A stretch of 64,000 nt of DNA, taken from CAYMDJ01 sp964537525. GTDB lineage: Archaea; Aenigmatarchaeota; Aenigmatarchaeia; QMZP01. This document shows positions 48,801 through 59,400 of the stretch, one piece after another; the stretch's first letter is position 1, and each line of letters begins with the position of its first letter. The DNA lies in assembly GCA_964537525.1 (NCBI GenBank), contig CAZIAB010000001.1, forward strand, positions 1 to 64,000, in the 5' to 3' direction. The notes below the pieces were generated by a model, which saw only the letters and a program-made list of their open reading frames with translations, did not search any database and was not told the origin of the DNA. A program made the translations under genes and the position numbers.

Positions 48801-51720
48801 CGTTGACAATGCTCCAGTTGTACATCGTCCCTATGTCAATCTCTTCCCAGCTAACGGTGACGTTTATGGTATAGTTTCCCGCAGGCGTCCCGCTCATCAC
48901 GGTGACGTTGTACGTAACGTTGCAGGAAGAATCAACTGACACGTTGCCGCAGTCATATGACGTCCCCCCTGTCGCGTTCAGGTAACCGAGATCCATCGAG
49001 AGGTTTATCTCTGTGTCGAATGCCGTAACTGCCCCTATGTTAGTCGTGTTTACAGAGAGGTTGAAGGAATCGCCGGCATACCAGTTCACGATGTCCGTGG
49101 TGAAGTTGCCGGGCGTCACGTTGATTGAGACATTGGTTCCGGAAACTATCACAGTGAGATTGATTAGATGGAAGTCGCTGGTGGTTGATACGTTCAGCGT
49201 CCCGTTGAAGATTCCCGGGGCCTGGTCCGAGGAGACGTTCACGTTAACCGTGACGTCCTGGTCAGTTCCGGGATTTATGTAAGATATCGGACCGGCAGGA
49301 TTGAATATGAACTGGAAGTCATCCAGACCAGTCACGGTGAAGTTGACGTCCTCAATCCTGTAGTTTCCCGTGGAGTTTATGTTTATCGTGCCCATCTGCT
49401 TCTCGAACCCGGGACCCACCCTGACAGAGAGATTATCGGTGTCAACGAGCATTATTGGGTTCTGGGCTATCGTCACGTTGAAGAGGGTGTAATTGTAGTC
49501 AGTGGAAGCGTCTGGATTCGTCCAGTCTATCGTTATGTTGAATTCATAGGTCTCGTTGGTTGATGCCGCAAGCGCGGTTAAGTTGAAGTGCCTGACACAG
49601 CTCAGGTCTATGAGGACGTCGCTGCAGGAATAGAAGGTCTCGTTGGAGGAGAAGTTCTGGGGAACGGACATGGTGATGTTGGTATCGTATGCGGTGCCGT
49701 TGCCTATGTTGCTCATCGTGACCGTGAGGATAAAGCTTTCGTTGTCGTACCAAGTAACGTTGGTAAGGACCTTGGAAACGGGACTGGGTGTCACCGTTGC
49801 GTTGGTAGTGGGAGCTTCGACAGCGAAGTTGTCGTAATCCGTGCCGTTGTTCCCGTCCCTGATTGCCGTGCAGTTCAGGTAATAGAGGCCGAGCCCGCTG
49901 GGCGCGGTGAAGTTTATGCTGTAGCTGCCGTCACCGTTGTCCGTTATGTTATCCACGTTCGTCTTGTCCCCGGGACTATCGGAATGGTAATATGTACAGT
50001 TGACGTCATCTGCCCCTGATATGTTGGTATCCTGCCTGTAGTTCTTTACCCATAAAGTTGCATTTACTTCCCTGTCAGGTAGGCCGGAGGGGTTCAGAAT
50101 CGTGAGCGAAGCATAGAACTGGGCCGTGACGTTGAATGTGTGGTAGGATTCATTGAGCAGGTATCCGTCATGGTTGTATATCCTTGCTGTGTAGTTCCAG
50201 TAGCCCTCCGCGGACGTGCTTGGGAGGGTATAGAGGTTTGACCAGACACCGTCCCCTGCTGCCTGGTCGCCGTGGCCGGAATCGCTGTCATCATAGAGGA
50301 CAATCGTAACATCATCAGCCGTGGATGGCGTTCCCATGTCAAGGGTCGCGTTGGTGTGGTTGGTGAGGTTCCACCCGTCAACCGTGACGTTTACCCAAAG
50401 AAGGACGGTCTCGTTCCTGTTGTATATGGTGTAGTTTGTTTGAGGGTAGGAAGCTATTATCCATTTCTCTGCAGCGGATTCCGTTATCTCCGGCGCGTAC
50501 TGGAGGTTGCTCCTGACGTTCGTCACCAGGCTCGGTGTCCTTGCGGAATGGCTCGATACGAAGACCGTCTTAGCCCATATGGAAGAGCCGGGGGACATGG
50601 TGGCCTCGGGGTTCATCCTGATTCCAATCCTGCCCAGCGCGGTGCTGTTATCGGCATAAAGGCTGGACGTGCTGGAGTTCTCCAGGATTATCCCGGTTAT
50701 GTGGCTCGCCGAAAGGTAGGTGGCCATGATCCATGAGAAAGGGTTGGTCGAGTTCTTGTCCAGGATGTTGTAGGTAGAACTGTACGCGAGGCTCGCGTCG
50801 AATGCAGGGGCCCCTGCATCTGCGCTCCTGTTCACTGAGTACGTGGCATTGTTGGTTATGTTGTACTCGAGCCTGTACCAGGGAATGGTCGGGTAGAAGT
50901 AGTATTTCTTCGTTATGAGGGTCTCGTTCGTAACGTTGTCGATCTGTCCCCAATATACCTCGTCACCCGTCTGGGTCACGGTTATCCTCACATTGCCTAC
51001 CACTGCATCCATGCTCATGTTGAGGTCCCAGCTGAAGTTGTGGCTCCCGTTGGTGAACGCCAGGTATTCCCTTGTCCTCTGGCCGCTGCTGCTGTATATG
51101 AACTGCTCCTCTTCGTGGGCGATGTCGTAGACCCTGTAGAGGCCTGAGGTGTTCTCCCCGCGCCTCGTGTCGAAATAGAACAGGTAGTTGGTGTTATTTA
51201 TGTAGAACTCGTCACCGGAGGGGTTGAACGTTATGTTGTAGCCGAGCTCCTGGTAGCTCCAGGTTCTTTCCTGTTTCTGGCCGTTCTGCACGGTATCAAA
51301 ATACAGGTAGAAATTCCTGTCCTTGCTCTCGTTGTACCATGTCGTCCCGTTCAGTATGAATATTACCTCGCCGTTTGCTGATGCCGCTGCATCATAGTCT
51401 CCGTTGGGGTCGAACTGCACAGGGAGCTCTTGCAGGACAGCGCCTGTGGAGACGTTGTATTCAACCAACCTGAGGGAGAGGTTATCGAAGGTTCCTGAGG
51501 CTGACATGTTCTCGAGCAGGTAGGTGAAGTTCACCTGGTACTCCACGGGCCAGTCGGTCCTGTTCTCGCCCGAGGTGTTTATGTCGAGCCTTATCCTGTA
51601 GTGCCAGGACGAGTTCCACCAGACGTCATTATAGTTCTCTGACCTGGTAAAGCTGTTGCTGATGATAAACCCTGCCAGCACAATCGCCAGCATCAGTGCC
51701 AGGCCAATTCTTTTATTCAT
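45802..51720 (-). CDS. Giant surface glycoprotein with cytosolic SHOCT-like tail
   Basis: 1972 aa. Signal peptide/anchor (about 1-24), then a DUF2341-like N-terminal domain (VWWNSSWHYRIRLDI and NFYLYFDTVQNGQ), a domain with DDVTIVLYDDSDSGHGDQ and then a series of CARDB/NEW3-like beta-sandwich repeats very rich in N-X-T/S sequons. A Pro/Gly hinge (APAPPPPSGEEGG) leads to a last beta domain and a helical juxtamembrane region (SGYDVSPVEDLIKDIENEIE). One membrane helix (about 1862-1886, WWVILIIVFAVVIAVLVIF) is followed by an 86-residue tail ending in a SHOCT-like module (ENQYKSGIISKEAFESMRKR). Start ATG 51720 follows the previous stop with no gap; GGTGG just upstream can serve as ribosome-binding site. 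Probably adhesive or a stalk component; AglB substrate. Confidence 0.87.
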   Translation of the reverse strand: MNKRIGLALMLAIVLAGFIISNSFTRSENYNDVWWNSSWHYRIRLDINTSGENRTDWPVEYQVNFTYLLENMSASGTFDNLSLRLVEYNVSTGAVLQELPVQFDPNGDYDAAASANGEVIFILNGTTWYNESKDRNFYLYFDTVQNGQKQERTWSYQELGYNITFNPSGDEFYINNTNYLFYFDTRRGENTSGLYRVYDIAHEEEQFIYSSSGQRTREYLAFTNGSHNFSWDLNMSMDAVVGNVRITVTQTGDEVYWGQIDNVTNETLITKKYYFYPTIPWYRLEYNITNNATYSVNRSADAGAPAFDASLAYSSTYNILDKNSTNPFSWIMATYLSASHITGIILENSSTSSLYADNSTALGRIGIRMNPEATMSPGSSIWAKTVFVSSHSARTPSLVTNVRSNLQYAPEITESAAEKWIIASYPQTNYTIYNRNETVLLWVNVTVDGWNLTNHTNATLDMGTPSTADDVTIVLYDDSDSGHGDQAAGDGVWSNLYTLPSTSAEGYWNYTARIYNHDGYLLNESYHTFNVTAQFYASLTILNPSGLPDREVNATLWVKNYRQDTNISGADDVNCTYYHSDSPGDKTNVDNITDNGDGSYSINFTAPSGLGLYYLNCTAIRDGNNGTDYDNFAVEAPTTNATVTPSPVSKVLTNVTWYDNESFILTVTMSNIGNGTAYDTNITMSVPQNFSSNETFYSCSDVLIDLSCVRHFNLTALAASTNETYEFNITIDWTNPDASTDYNYTLFNVTIAQNPIMLVDTDNLSVRVGPGFEKQMGTININSTGNYRIEDVNFTVTGLDDFQFIFNPAGPISYINPGTDQDVTVNVNVSSDQAPGIFNGTLNVSTTSDFHLINLTVIVSGTNVSINVTPGNFTTDIVNWYAGDSFNLSVNTTNIGAVTAFDTEINLSMDLGYLNATGGTSYDCGNVSVDSSCNVTYNVTVMSGTPAGNYTINVTVSWEEIDIGTMYNWSIVNVTVTPNVTLEVDKENITGSLEHGTSGSFGNVTILSSGNDVVYNVTLNLTGPGSLSATLSSEGPHDLSTGQSQEILLNATVPFAYPPGTYNGTLNITSNNAGNFSLNVSLTVPVNASWYVNETYCEHSQSPDVGVACMVLVNNTGNVLIDFSVTPAEVNHTNVSSTAFAIDSDDEYELTFYYNVSGIAGQSTWTANYTINATNASAEPDEIDVTILLSPYIKPIVDVEVIPDYAEQLGSVLIYSNVTAQSDRPILMPINVTVTRPDGTNNTVSMTRLYWGGCTGSGPGSTSCWYAYYPSTWGNTTYIGNYTAWVYAEDDLGENETGSDTFYVYTKLSPIMFTLSDEYSNQGYQGSVYYRAKESSGEQNIGNVTVEVVILNPDNETIFNKSYLTESDGFIRNDYAGIYIDFPTYGYPAGNYTVLVNSTYYETQVGFYVNSTQNYTFTMTDHPPSYGIHADMRIYPLWYQNSIMKFVMWFTDSSGMLTDPDSINLNVLNPVNSPYFSTTKASMTRESVGVYTYNYAMPPLAPVGVYNVILNATIGGYYTVAYDYIRVSLGGPYDVGVNILNKEVEPGDILNFELYAENKGDVDNLDVLIEYWVSGQGQTWDYQHFSANIGAGENKTFDASTDPSVSAYIFTSQPPGTYTLNVKVTYNTVNNLYATANGTFDVIGEAPAPPPPSGEEGGAPEEAGPGGGGGQARLNITEYDREVGVEVGVIRYVNILVKNTGDSPATNVQLTARSTEENWFIIEPRNIGTLAAGEEATFTMKILVPFGIASGQHEVMITADSNQSKDSKVFTLFVFTSRKELIDFELVRLKAKLRELKTRTESAKASGYDVSPVEDLIKDIENEIELAENYLQKELYDAALDSVYNAWQLIREAEDLLDDILSRGFLPWWVILIIVFAVVIAVLVIFMRRMTRNLKILLKGRLSEARQVAGAVRPSSDVDVLRTEKAKNQRMLRLLENQYKSGIISKEAFESMRKRSEEKVGEIDRKIRDALK

Positions 51721-53484
51721 TCATCCACCAAGAAGCTTCTTCGTTTTCTGGAATGCCTCCCTGCTTATCAAACCGCTCCTGAAGGATTCCTCAAGCTCCT
51801 TCAGCATCATCTCCCTCCTGGATAGCTTCTTTCCTTCTGTCTCCATCCGTTCCGCTTCCTTTTTCCCTGCTTTCTTTGGCTGCTCCCTTGCAGGCTTTGC
51901 TCCTTCCTTTACACGTTCTCCTGTTTCCGCTGTTTCCATGGGATTCTCTGGAGCGGTTTCCTGCTCACCTTCCACTGCAGGCTCTTTTGCCTGTTTTGCA
52001 TGCTCGCCTGTTTCCGTAGGCTCTTCTGCAGGAGACGGCGCGGAAATCTTTCCTTCGGGGGCGGGGGCGCCGCTCCTCTCTCCTGCTATCTTCTTCTCAA
52101 TCTCCTTCAGCCTGTCAAGGTTCAGCTTCTTTGCCTTCTCGTATTCGTCCTTCTTGAGGGTCCCTGCCTTGAACTGCTCCTCCATCATCTCGAGCACGGA
52201 ATTTATCTCATCCTTCTGCTCCTGGTACTTGACGAGCCTGGGCGATTCCTGCATGCCCGTGTCTGCCATGGCTGACATCCTTGTCTCGAGGTTGTCCCTC
52301 ATCTCCTCTAGTTCTTCCTTTGTCACCAGACCTGACGTCTTGGTGTTGACCTCGTCCATACCCTTCATCATCTCCTGTATGAGCTCGCTGGCAGTGTCCT
52401 GCTTTGCCTTGTAGAGCATGAAGTCCTCAAGGCGCTTGTTCAGCTCCATGAATATCCCGTCAATCTTGTCACCCACCCTCTTGATTCTCTTTTCTGTCTC
52501 GTCTACCATTATCATCCTGCTCGCTATGTTCTTGCTGAACTCGACCACCTTCTCGAGGCTTCCCATCTCGCTGAGAACGGATTCGACCAGTCCCACCTTC
52601 TTTATTATAACTGACGTGATTTCGTCCAGCTTCTCTATCTTGGCCTCGTTCTGCTTTATGTCAGAGTCCAGCTTCGTGAGCAGCTTGGTGAACCTCTCTG
52701 GCTTGAGCGTGGCCATTGTCTCGTTCATGTCCTCTGTCTTCATTGCCACGTCGCTGAGCCGCCCGTCTATGCTCGCTGTGCTGGACCTCAGTTCTCCCAG
52801 CTCCTCCATTATTCTCCTCACGGTATCTGCATTGCCGTCCTTCTCGTCCTTCACGGCGTCCAAGAATGCCTTGAGCTTCTCGAGCTGGACCTGCATCTTC
52901 TCCACCCTCGGAAGGACCTCTATACCAGATGGCCTTATCTCGTTCACGAGCCTGGTTATGATGTTCTTTATGTCAGCGGTGTCTACCGTTCCTACTGCCG
53001 CCATGTCCTTTGAAATCTTCTTTGCCGGCTCAGGAGGTGCGGCGACCGGTTCAGCGGAGGGAAGCTCGTCCCCGCCAAGACCCTCGCCCGGACCGGGTTG
53101 TGACATGGGGATTATGGGTTCATCATACTTCTCCTCCTTTGATTCCTTTGCAGGTTCTCCTGTATCCGATGGCTTGGCCTTCCTTCCTTTCTTCGGTTTC
53201 TTGGCCTTGCCTTTGGCTTTCTTTGGTTTTTCTTCCATTTCTCCTTCTTCCGGTACCTCTGCGGGCACTGCAGCAGCGGGAGATTCTTTATCAACCTCCT
53301 CCTCGAGCTTCGCTATCTCTGCCTTGATTTCATCGAGCTTCTTCTGGTTCTTTCCCTTTACCTCATTGTAATGCTCCTCGCTTATGCTTGCCTCGTTGTA
53401 TGCCTCTTCCAGCGAGGACAGGAGCATCTCTATGTCCTCCTTCTGTTTCTGCATCTCAACGAGTTTTTCCTTCTTTCCGGGCAT
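51721..53484 (-). CDS. Cytosolic coiled-coil adaptor with three SHOCT-like modules
   Basis: 587 aa without signal or membrane segment. SHOCT-like helical hairpins occur at the N terminus (about 10-62, SLEEAYNEASISEEHYNEVK), in the middle (about 418-470, MMEEQFKAGTLKKDEYEKAK) and at the very C terminus (about 553-587, LEESFRSGLISREAFQKTKK). Between them lie two Pro/Glu/Lys-rich linkers (about 66-165 and 475-545) and a central coiled coil (about 170-415). A strong ribosome-binding site (AGGAGGTG) overlaps the TAG stop of the giant ATPase gene, and its own stop directly precedes the surface-protein start, so the three are translated as a block. The modules match those in the tails of the surface proteins, suggesting it links them under the membrane, perhaps to the ATPase. 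Confidence 0.85.
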   Translation of the reverse strand: MPGKKEKLVEMQKQKEDIEMLLSSLEEAYNEASISEEHYNEVKGKNQKKLDEIKAEIAKLEEEVDKESPAAAVPAEVPEEGEMEEKPKKAKGKAKKPKKGRKAKPSDTGEPAKESKEEKYDEPIIPMSQPGPGEGLGGDELPSAEPVAAPPEPAKKISKDMAAVGTVDTADIKNIITRLVNEIRPSGIEVLPRVEKMQVQLEKLKAFLDAVKDEKDGNADTVRRIMEELGELRSSTASIDGRLSDVAMKTEDMNETMATLKPERFTKLLTKLDSDIKQNEAKIEKLDEITSVIIKKVGLVESVLSEMGSLEKVVEFSKNIASRMIMVDETEKRIKRVGDKIDGIFMELNKRLEDFMLYKAKQDTASELIQEMMKGMDEVNTKTSGLVTKEELEEMRDNLETRMSAMADTGMQESPRLVKYQEQKDEINSVLEMMEEQFKAGTLKKDEYEKAKKLNLDRLKEIEKKIAGERSGAPAPEGKISAPSPAEEPTETGEHAKQAKEPAVEGEQETAPENPMETAETGERVKEGAKPAREQPKKAGKKEAERMETEGKKLSRREMMLKELEESFRSGLISREAFQKTKKLLGG

Positions 53485-53496
53485 GTCTTACACCTC

Positions 53497-56400
53497 CTAT
53501 TTAATGGTTCCTCCAATCTTCCGGATCCTGTTCCTGACAGAATCCATGTATGTCTTGGCCATCGTGAACATCGTTTGCCTGACCTTGTCCTTGGCCAGCT
53601 TCAACTCAAACTCAATGTCAGTCACGTCAAGTCCCCTTGACTTCAACCTCGCAACCTCCATCTCGATTTCATTGAGCTCGGTGTCGTACTTGACATAGGT
53701 GTTTATCTCGACCTCCGAGAGCCTTCCGACGTCATGGAGGAGCGGCCTGAACTCTATGAAATAGGGCTTTCCGTGGTTGAACTCGGCGTTCTGGAACATT
53801 CCAGTCCCTGTCTTGAGCTTGGTGATAGTTGAAGCATACTCTGAGCCGTACTTCTGCTTGACCCTCCTGATGTCGCCCGTGTATTTCGTTCGCATCTGTA
53901 TCTCGTTGGATATGTTGGCCCTGATGGCCCCCTTGAAGTCCATGAGTACCTGCGATATCAGCCAGATGCCAATCCCCCACTTTCGGAACTCTCTGCAACC
54001 CCTCTCCAGCGCTACATAGCCGCCCTTCCCGCCATACTTCGGGAGAAGGCGATGGACCTCATCGTAGACAATGAAGAGCTTCAGCTCCCTTGCCTCTGGC
54101 CACGGTATCTTGAATATGTCGCTTATCGTCCTCCTGACGAATGTGTCAAGCTGGGCCGGGTCCATCTTGTCTATCAGGACTACCGTTATCTCCCCGGGCA
54201 CCATGTAGTTCCTGACGTCTATGCTGGTCTCGGGGTCTGTTATCTTGATTAGCCTCCCGGGGAACCTCTTGGCGTCCGTAGGCTTAAGGCCGAAGTTCGG
54301 GTAGAGGTCAAGCATCTTCTTGTCCCTGCAGGGCCTCAGGAACCCTGTCCACTGCGCAGTGGGGTCGAAAACTATGATGGGAATCTTCCTCTTCAGGAGC
54401 TCTTCCACGGCAATCATCGCAGAGACCGTCTTGCCCGCTCCTGTAGAGCCGGCGGATATGCCGTGGGTCTGGAGCTGCCTCACGTCCATGTACGCATTGA
54501 CGTCTGTCTCTGCAATCCTTCCTATGAGGAATGAATCTTTCCCTGCCTGCGGGAGCTTCTTCATGTCCATCGGGAATATGTATCGCGACTTCTTCTTGTG
54601 CTTCTCCTTCCACCATCTCCATGCATAGAACCCGCCGTATACGGCAGGAATCATCATGAACATTATCAGGTATGTCACCCATGACATGAAGACGTTCCTC
54701 AGGGCGACGAGCAGTCCGGGAAGCTCGGTGACCTCGAACGCATCCGAGGCGAACGCATATTTCGTCCCGTACCAGTATGAGACGTTTGCCTCTATCACGT
54801 ACCTGTCATACGGCGTCTCATAAGGTATCGTGATGTTCCTCCTGAAGGCATACTTCTGCTCGACGCCCACGGTCTCCTTCATGGTCGTGATAATCTCGTC
54901 CGTGTTGAGGTTCTTTATCTTGTATTCGGCGACTATGTCCTCGACCGTCGCGGTCTCTCCCATGTTGACGAGCGTTACCTCGAACCTGAACTCCTCGCCT
55001 GGAGCGACGGTCTTTGTCAGGGCCTTTATGGCGACGTCGAGCAGGGGTATCGGGACCTGGACCACGTTTATAGTGACCGGCGTCCTGTAGGTCTTGTTGA
55101 GCTCCACCAGGTGGGTTATTATGTCGCCCGTGTATATCCCCGGTGCCGTATTGGGCATGCTGTAGAGCTTTATCTTTATCTGCTCTGTCTGGCCGCCGGC
55201 AACCGTTATCAGCGGCCTCTCTATGGTTACCATGTCCCATATGGGCGAGCCTGCCTGCACGCTGGTCTCAACTGTTATGGGGGTATTCCTGTTGTTCCTG
55301 ATTTCCATGGAGTGTATCTCATAATCCCCCTGGTCAAGGACGACGTATATCAGCGTTGAATCTATCTCTATCTGTGGCGCCCCTCCTGCCGCCCCTGCTG
55401 CTGCCCCGGCACCTGCCCCGGCACCGCCGGCCGCGCCTCCGCCCCCTCCTCCTTCTGCCGGCGGAGGCGGCTCAGGGATGATTATCGGGCAGTCAGTGGG
55501 GCAGTTGGCGTTGGACTCTCCGTAATCATCATGACAGATCCTGTCACCGCAAATGTACTGAGCGAGGACGAATGCCCCTGTCATCGTGGTCGAGTTCGCT
55601 GTGACTATTCCGCTCGACGTGTTGACGTCCGTGTCGAGCCTCGTCCACCCGGTCGCGTTGGTGCATCCGCTCAAAAGGACCCAGGACGAGCACCTGTATA
55701 TCCCGAGCGACGTGAGGGAAAAGTCGTTCGTCTTGCACGTTCCTGCCGTGTAGCACTCTTCAGAGGTGAAGTTCACCGTTCCGTAGGTGTAGTTGAGCTG
55801 GCTGGTGTTTATCCAGACACCCTTGAGCGACTTGGTCGGGAGGCGGACGTTCGGTATTTCACCGAACATGTATGGGTTGTAGACGTCATCCTGGAGGTAT
55901 GTGTTGTAGAGGGTCGCGGTCTCGTTGAGGAAGTCCGTCCTTATGTCATAGGCCCTCATGTCAATGGTCTCGTTGTAGTATCCGCCGAGCGTGGCGTTGC
56001 TGGCGAAGTTGAACAGGACCGTGGACTCTCCGGGTACGAAAAGGGTGAAGTCTACTGATATCGCGGGCTTGTGTATCTTCTCCTCGTCCTTCGTATAGCC
56101 GTGGAATATGACCGCAGGGTATATCTCGAAGCTCGTGTTGGTCGAGTTGCAGTTACCGGAATAGTCGCACGCGGTGGTGCTCGCGTAATGGACCCCAACC
56201 TGGCTTGTGTTGGAGAAATACTGGCGGAAGGTGTAGATATCACCGGTCATGTAAAGGTAGGTCATGTCGTAGACCTGCGTTGAGATGTCAGGGTATGTTA
56301 TCGTCAGGGTCGCGTTCTTCACTCCTCCTGTATCGGTCGCGTTCGTTATTATCTCCACTGTGGAGTTGGACGGCACCTTGGCGGGAACGTAGAGGCTGAT

Positions 56401-59400
56401 GAGTGGGGGATAGGGGTCCTGGTATATTATGGCCTTTGTCTCATAGTCAGAGAGCACGAGGCTGTAGTTCGTGTAAATCACGGTCAGGTTCAGGTCATAT
56501 CCCCTTGCCAGGGATATGTTCGGGGCCGTTATGTTCATCCCCCAGAGGTTCGTCGTGTTGGAGAAGGTCAGGTTATTGAACGTCATCTGCTGGGACCAGG
56601 TCGCGTTCCTCATCACCAGGGTGAAGTTGAGGTAGTTGCTGTCGTTCAGGGGAAGGCCTCCATAGGTCACATTGGCATAGACCCAGGTGCTCTGGCCGGG
56701 GGTTATGTTTATGGTCGGGCTCGTCTCGGTGGGGCTCGTTATGTTGAGGGAATAGGGATGGACGCGGAGGTAGACAGTCGTGTATCTGGTCGGCGGGTCG
56801 GCGCTGACATTCTGCGTGGTAACGAGCCCGGAATAGTTGGTGAACGACGCGACGAAGGGCGCGGTGTAGTTTATCCTCAGAGTCTCGTAGTTTCCTATGG
56901 GCATGTAGAGCCTGGTGGCGTTTATCCCTATGTAAGGGTAGATGTCGCCTGACTTGACGATGTCCAGTATCACGTATGCGTTGCCTATATTCTGTATCTC
57001 TATGTACCCGAAGGTGCCCGAAGTCTGGTGGCTTACCGTGACGTCAATCACTGGCGGGGTCTGCAGCCAGGAAAGGTTGAGAGGGACATTCACCACCAGG
57101 GTCACGGTGTCAGTTGAAAGGCCGGAGGCGTTGGCCTGGAGCGTCCCGAAGTACTGGCCCGTCTCGTACATCATCGGCACCCCCACATCAACGTTTACGT
57201 ATTCATAGTCTCCCGGCTCTATCAGGGATATGTTGACGGGGTAGTAGGTCTGGGTGAAGTTCGAGCACACGGTACCGGAAAGGCAGTGGAAGGTTATGTT
57301 TGTGGCGTTGGCGTTTCCTATTGACTGTATGGTCATGGTGCTGTTGTATGAGTTCCCGCCCATTATCACGTATGAAAGGTTTGCCTGGACTATGTCTATC
57401 ATGGGATTCGGGAGGACGTTCACTATTATGGAGGTCGTGTTGCTTCCTGCAGAGGAGTCAAGGTTGGTCCAGTTGGAGCTTATGTTCACGTAATACTCGC
57501 CAGGTAGCGTGCCGTTGACTATGTATATCCTTGACTCGCCCGTGCCAGAGCTGTATTTCATTATTGTTCCCACGGAGAAGGTGTTCGGTATTGAGGTCCA
57601 GCCTGACGGGATGCTTATGTTCGCATTGACGCTGTATGCGCGGGCGTATTCAGGCGACAGGGTGAAGTTGACGTCGAACGAGCTTCCGGTGTATAGCCTT
57701 ACGTCAGAGATGTTCACGTAAGTAACGTTGGGCTCTATGAGCATGGGGGTATTGGCGGCCCCGAGGACAGGGACCTTTGCGGTGCATCCCCAGAGTCCTG
57801 CGGTGTCGTTCGCGCAGACGCTGATATTGTGGTAGCCTCCCGATGTTCCGTTATAAGTGACGTTGTAGACCGGCTTCAGCGCGCCGCTCATGTACTGCTT
57901 CAGGATGGTCCCGTTCGGGAGGGTCACGTTTATCCATGCCGTGCTCACGTCGAAATTGTCTGTTATGCGAGCGGATATGTTCACGACCTCGAACCCTACC
58001 TCGAATACCATAGGGGTTATGTTGACCTGGGTTATGTTCGGGGGTATGTCCGTGACATTAAGATAGAAGTCTGTCCCGTATTCGTTCGGTGTTGCGGTGG
58101 TGTTCCTTGTCAGCAGGTTGACATAATAGAGTCCCTGCTGCTGTCCGGAAAGAATCTGGTAGTAGACCGAGACGTTCCTCCTGGTCTGCTTGTCAAGGTC
58201 GAAGTAGCTCGGTTCCGTATAGACAAGGTCTGTCCCATTGCCGAGCTTGTAGACCCTGAAGGCGGTCTTCCTGTTGCCGGTGTTGTAGACGCTTATGTTG
58301 CCTATGAACCCTGATGTATTGAGTAGGGCAAGGACCTTTGTGAAGTTGGTCGGGGTCCTCCACCACGAGGTGTTGAGAGGAACGGTTATGTTTATCATGG
58401 AATCGTCGGTCCCTGCGTTGCTCGTGGTTGCCCTCAGGTACGTCCAGTAGTCATCGGGGTCCTGGCCCGCGGGTATGATTGCGGTGAGCTGGACAGTGAA
58501 ATTGTATCCTGCTGCGAGGAAGCCCTGGGTCGATGGGATTATCGTTATCTCGCACTCCGGGCATTCTGTCGCGAAGTTGCCTGCGGCGTCAACGAGAGCG
58601 AGCTCTATGTCCTCCACCGCGTCGTTGCCCGAGGAAACGACCGTCACGCTCCCTATATAGGTCGTCTTGTCGTGCGGGGTGGTGTTGTGCAGGTAGCTGG
58701 GCGTTATCTCCACCACCGGGTTGGAAGAGACGTCAAACATGGTGTAGTTGCTGCTCATGTTCGTGGTCAGTTCCGGGTTGGTCCACGAGGCATTGACCCA
58801 GAGCTTTATAAGCATCGGGGGCGTTCCCTCAGGGACCCTGACATGGAGGTCCCACGTGCAGTTATCCCATGGGGCCATGTCGCCGCACGACTGGAAGGTG
58901 TCGTTGATTTCTATGGTGTCGTTGGGCTCATCGTAAGCAATCAGCTCGACGTCATACATGTTCGCCGGGCCCTCGCTGGTGAAGTTGACCACGAGGTCAA
59001 CCTCGAAGTCATTGGACTGCGTTATGCCATTGACCAGGACCTCATAGGTCGTGTAGACCCTGCCCCACGACTTGCCCCAGACGGAAAGGTTGCCCGCGTA
59101 GCTGTAGTTCTTGTTGTATTCCCAGCCGAGGTCCCTGGCCCAGACCGTGACGGCGTGCTCACCGTCTATCAGCGGGACATAGGTGAGCCTGTATAAATCT
59201 CCGCTGGGGGTCATGTTGGTCATGGTGTGGTTGTGGATGCTGCCGTTCGGGAGCTCTATCTGCGCCCAGACCAGGTCGACCCCTATATCGTCTGTCACGT
59301 TCGCCGTTATGTTGGTGTAGTTCAGGTTCGCCTCGAGGCTCACGTTCGGGATGGCCGATACGTTGGTTATGACGGGGGGTGTCACGTCGCGGACGTAGAG

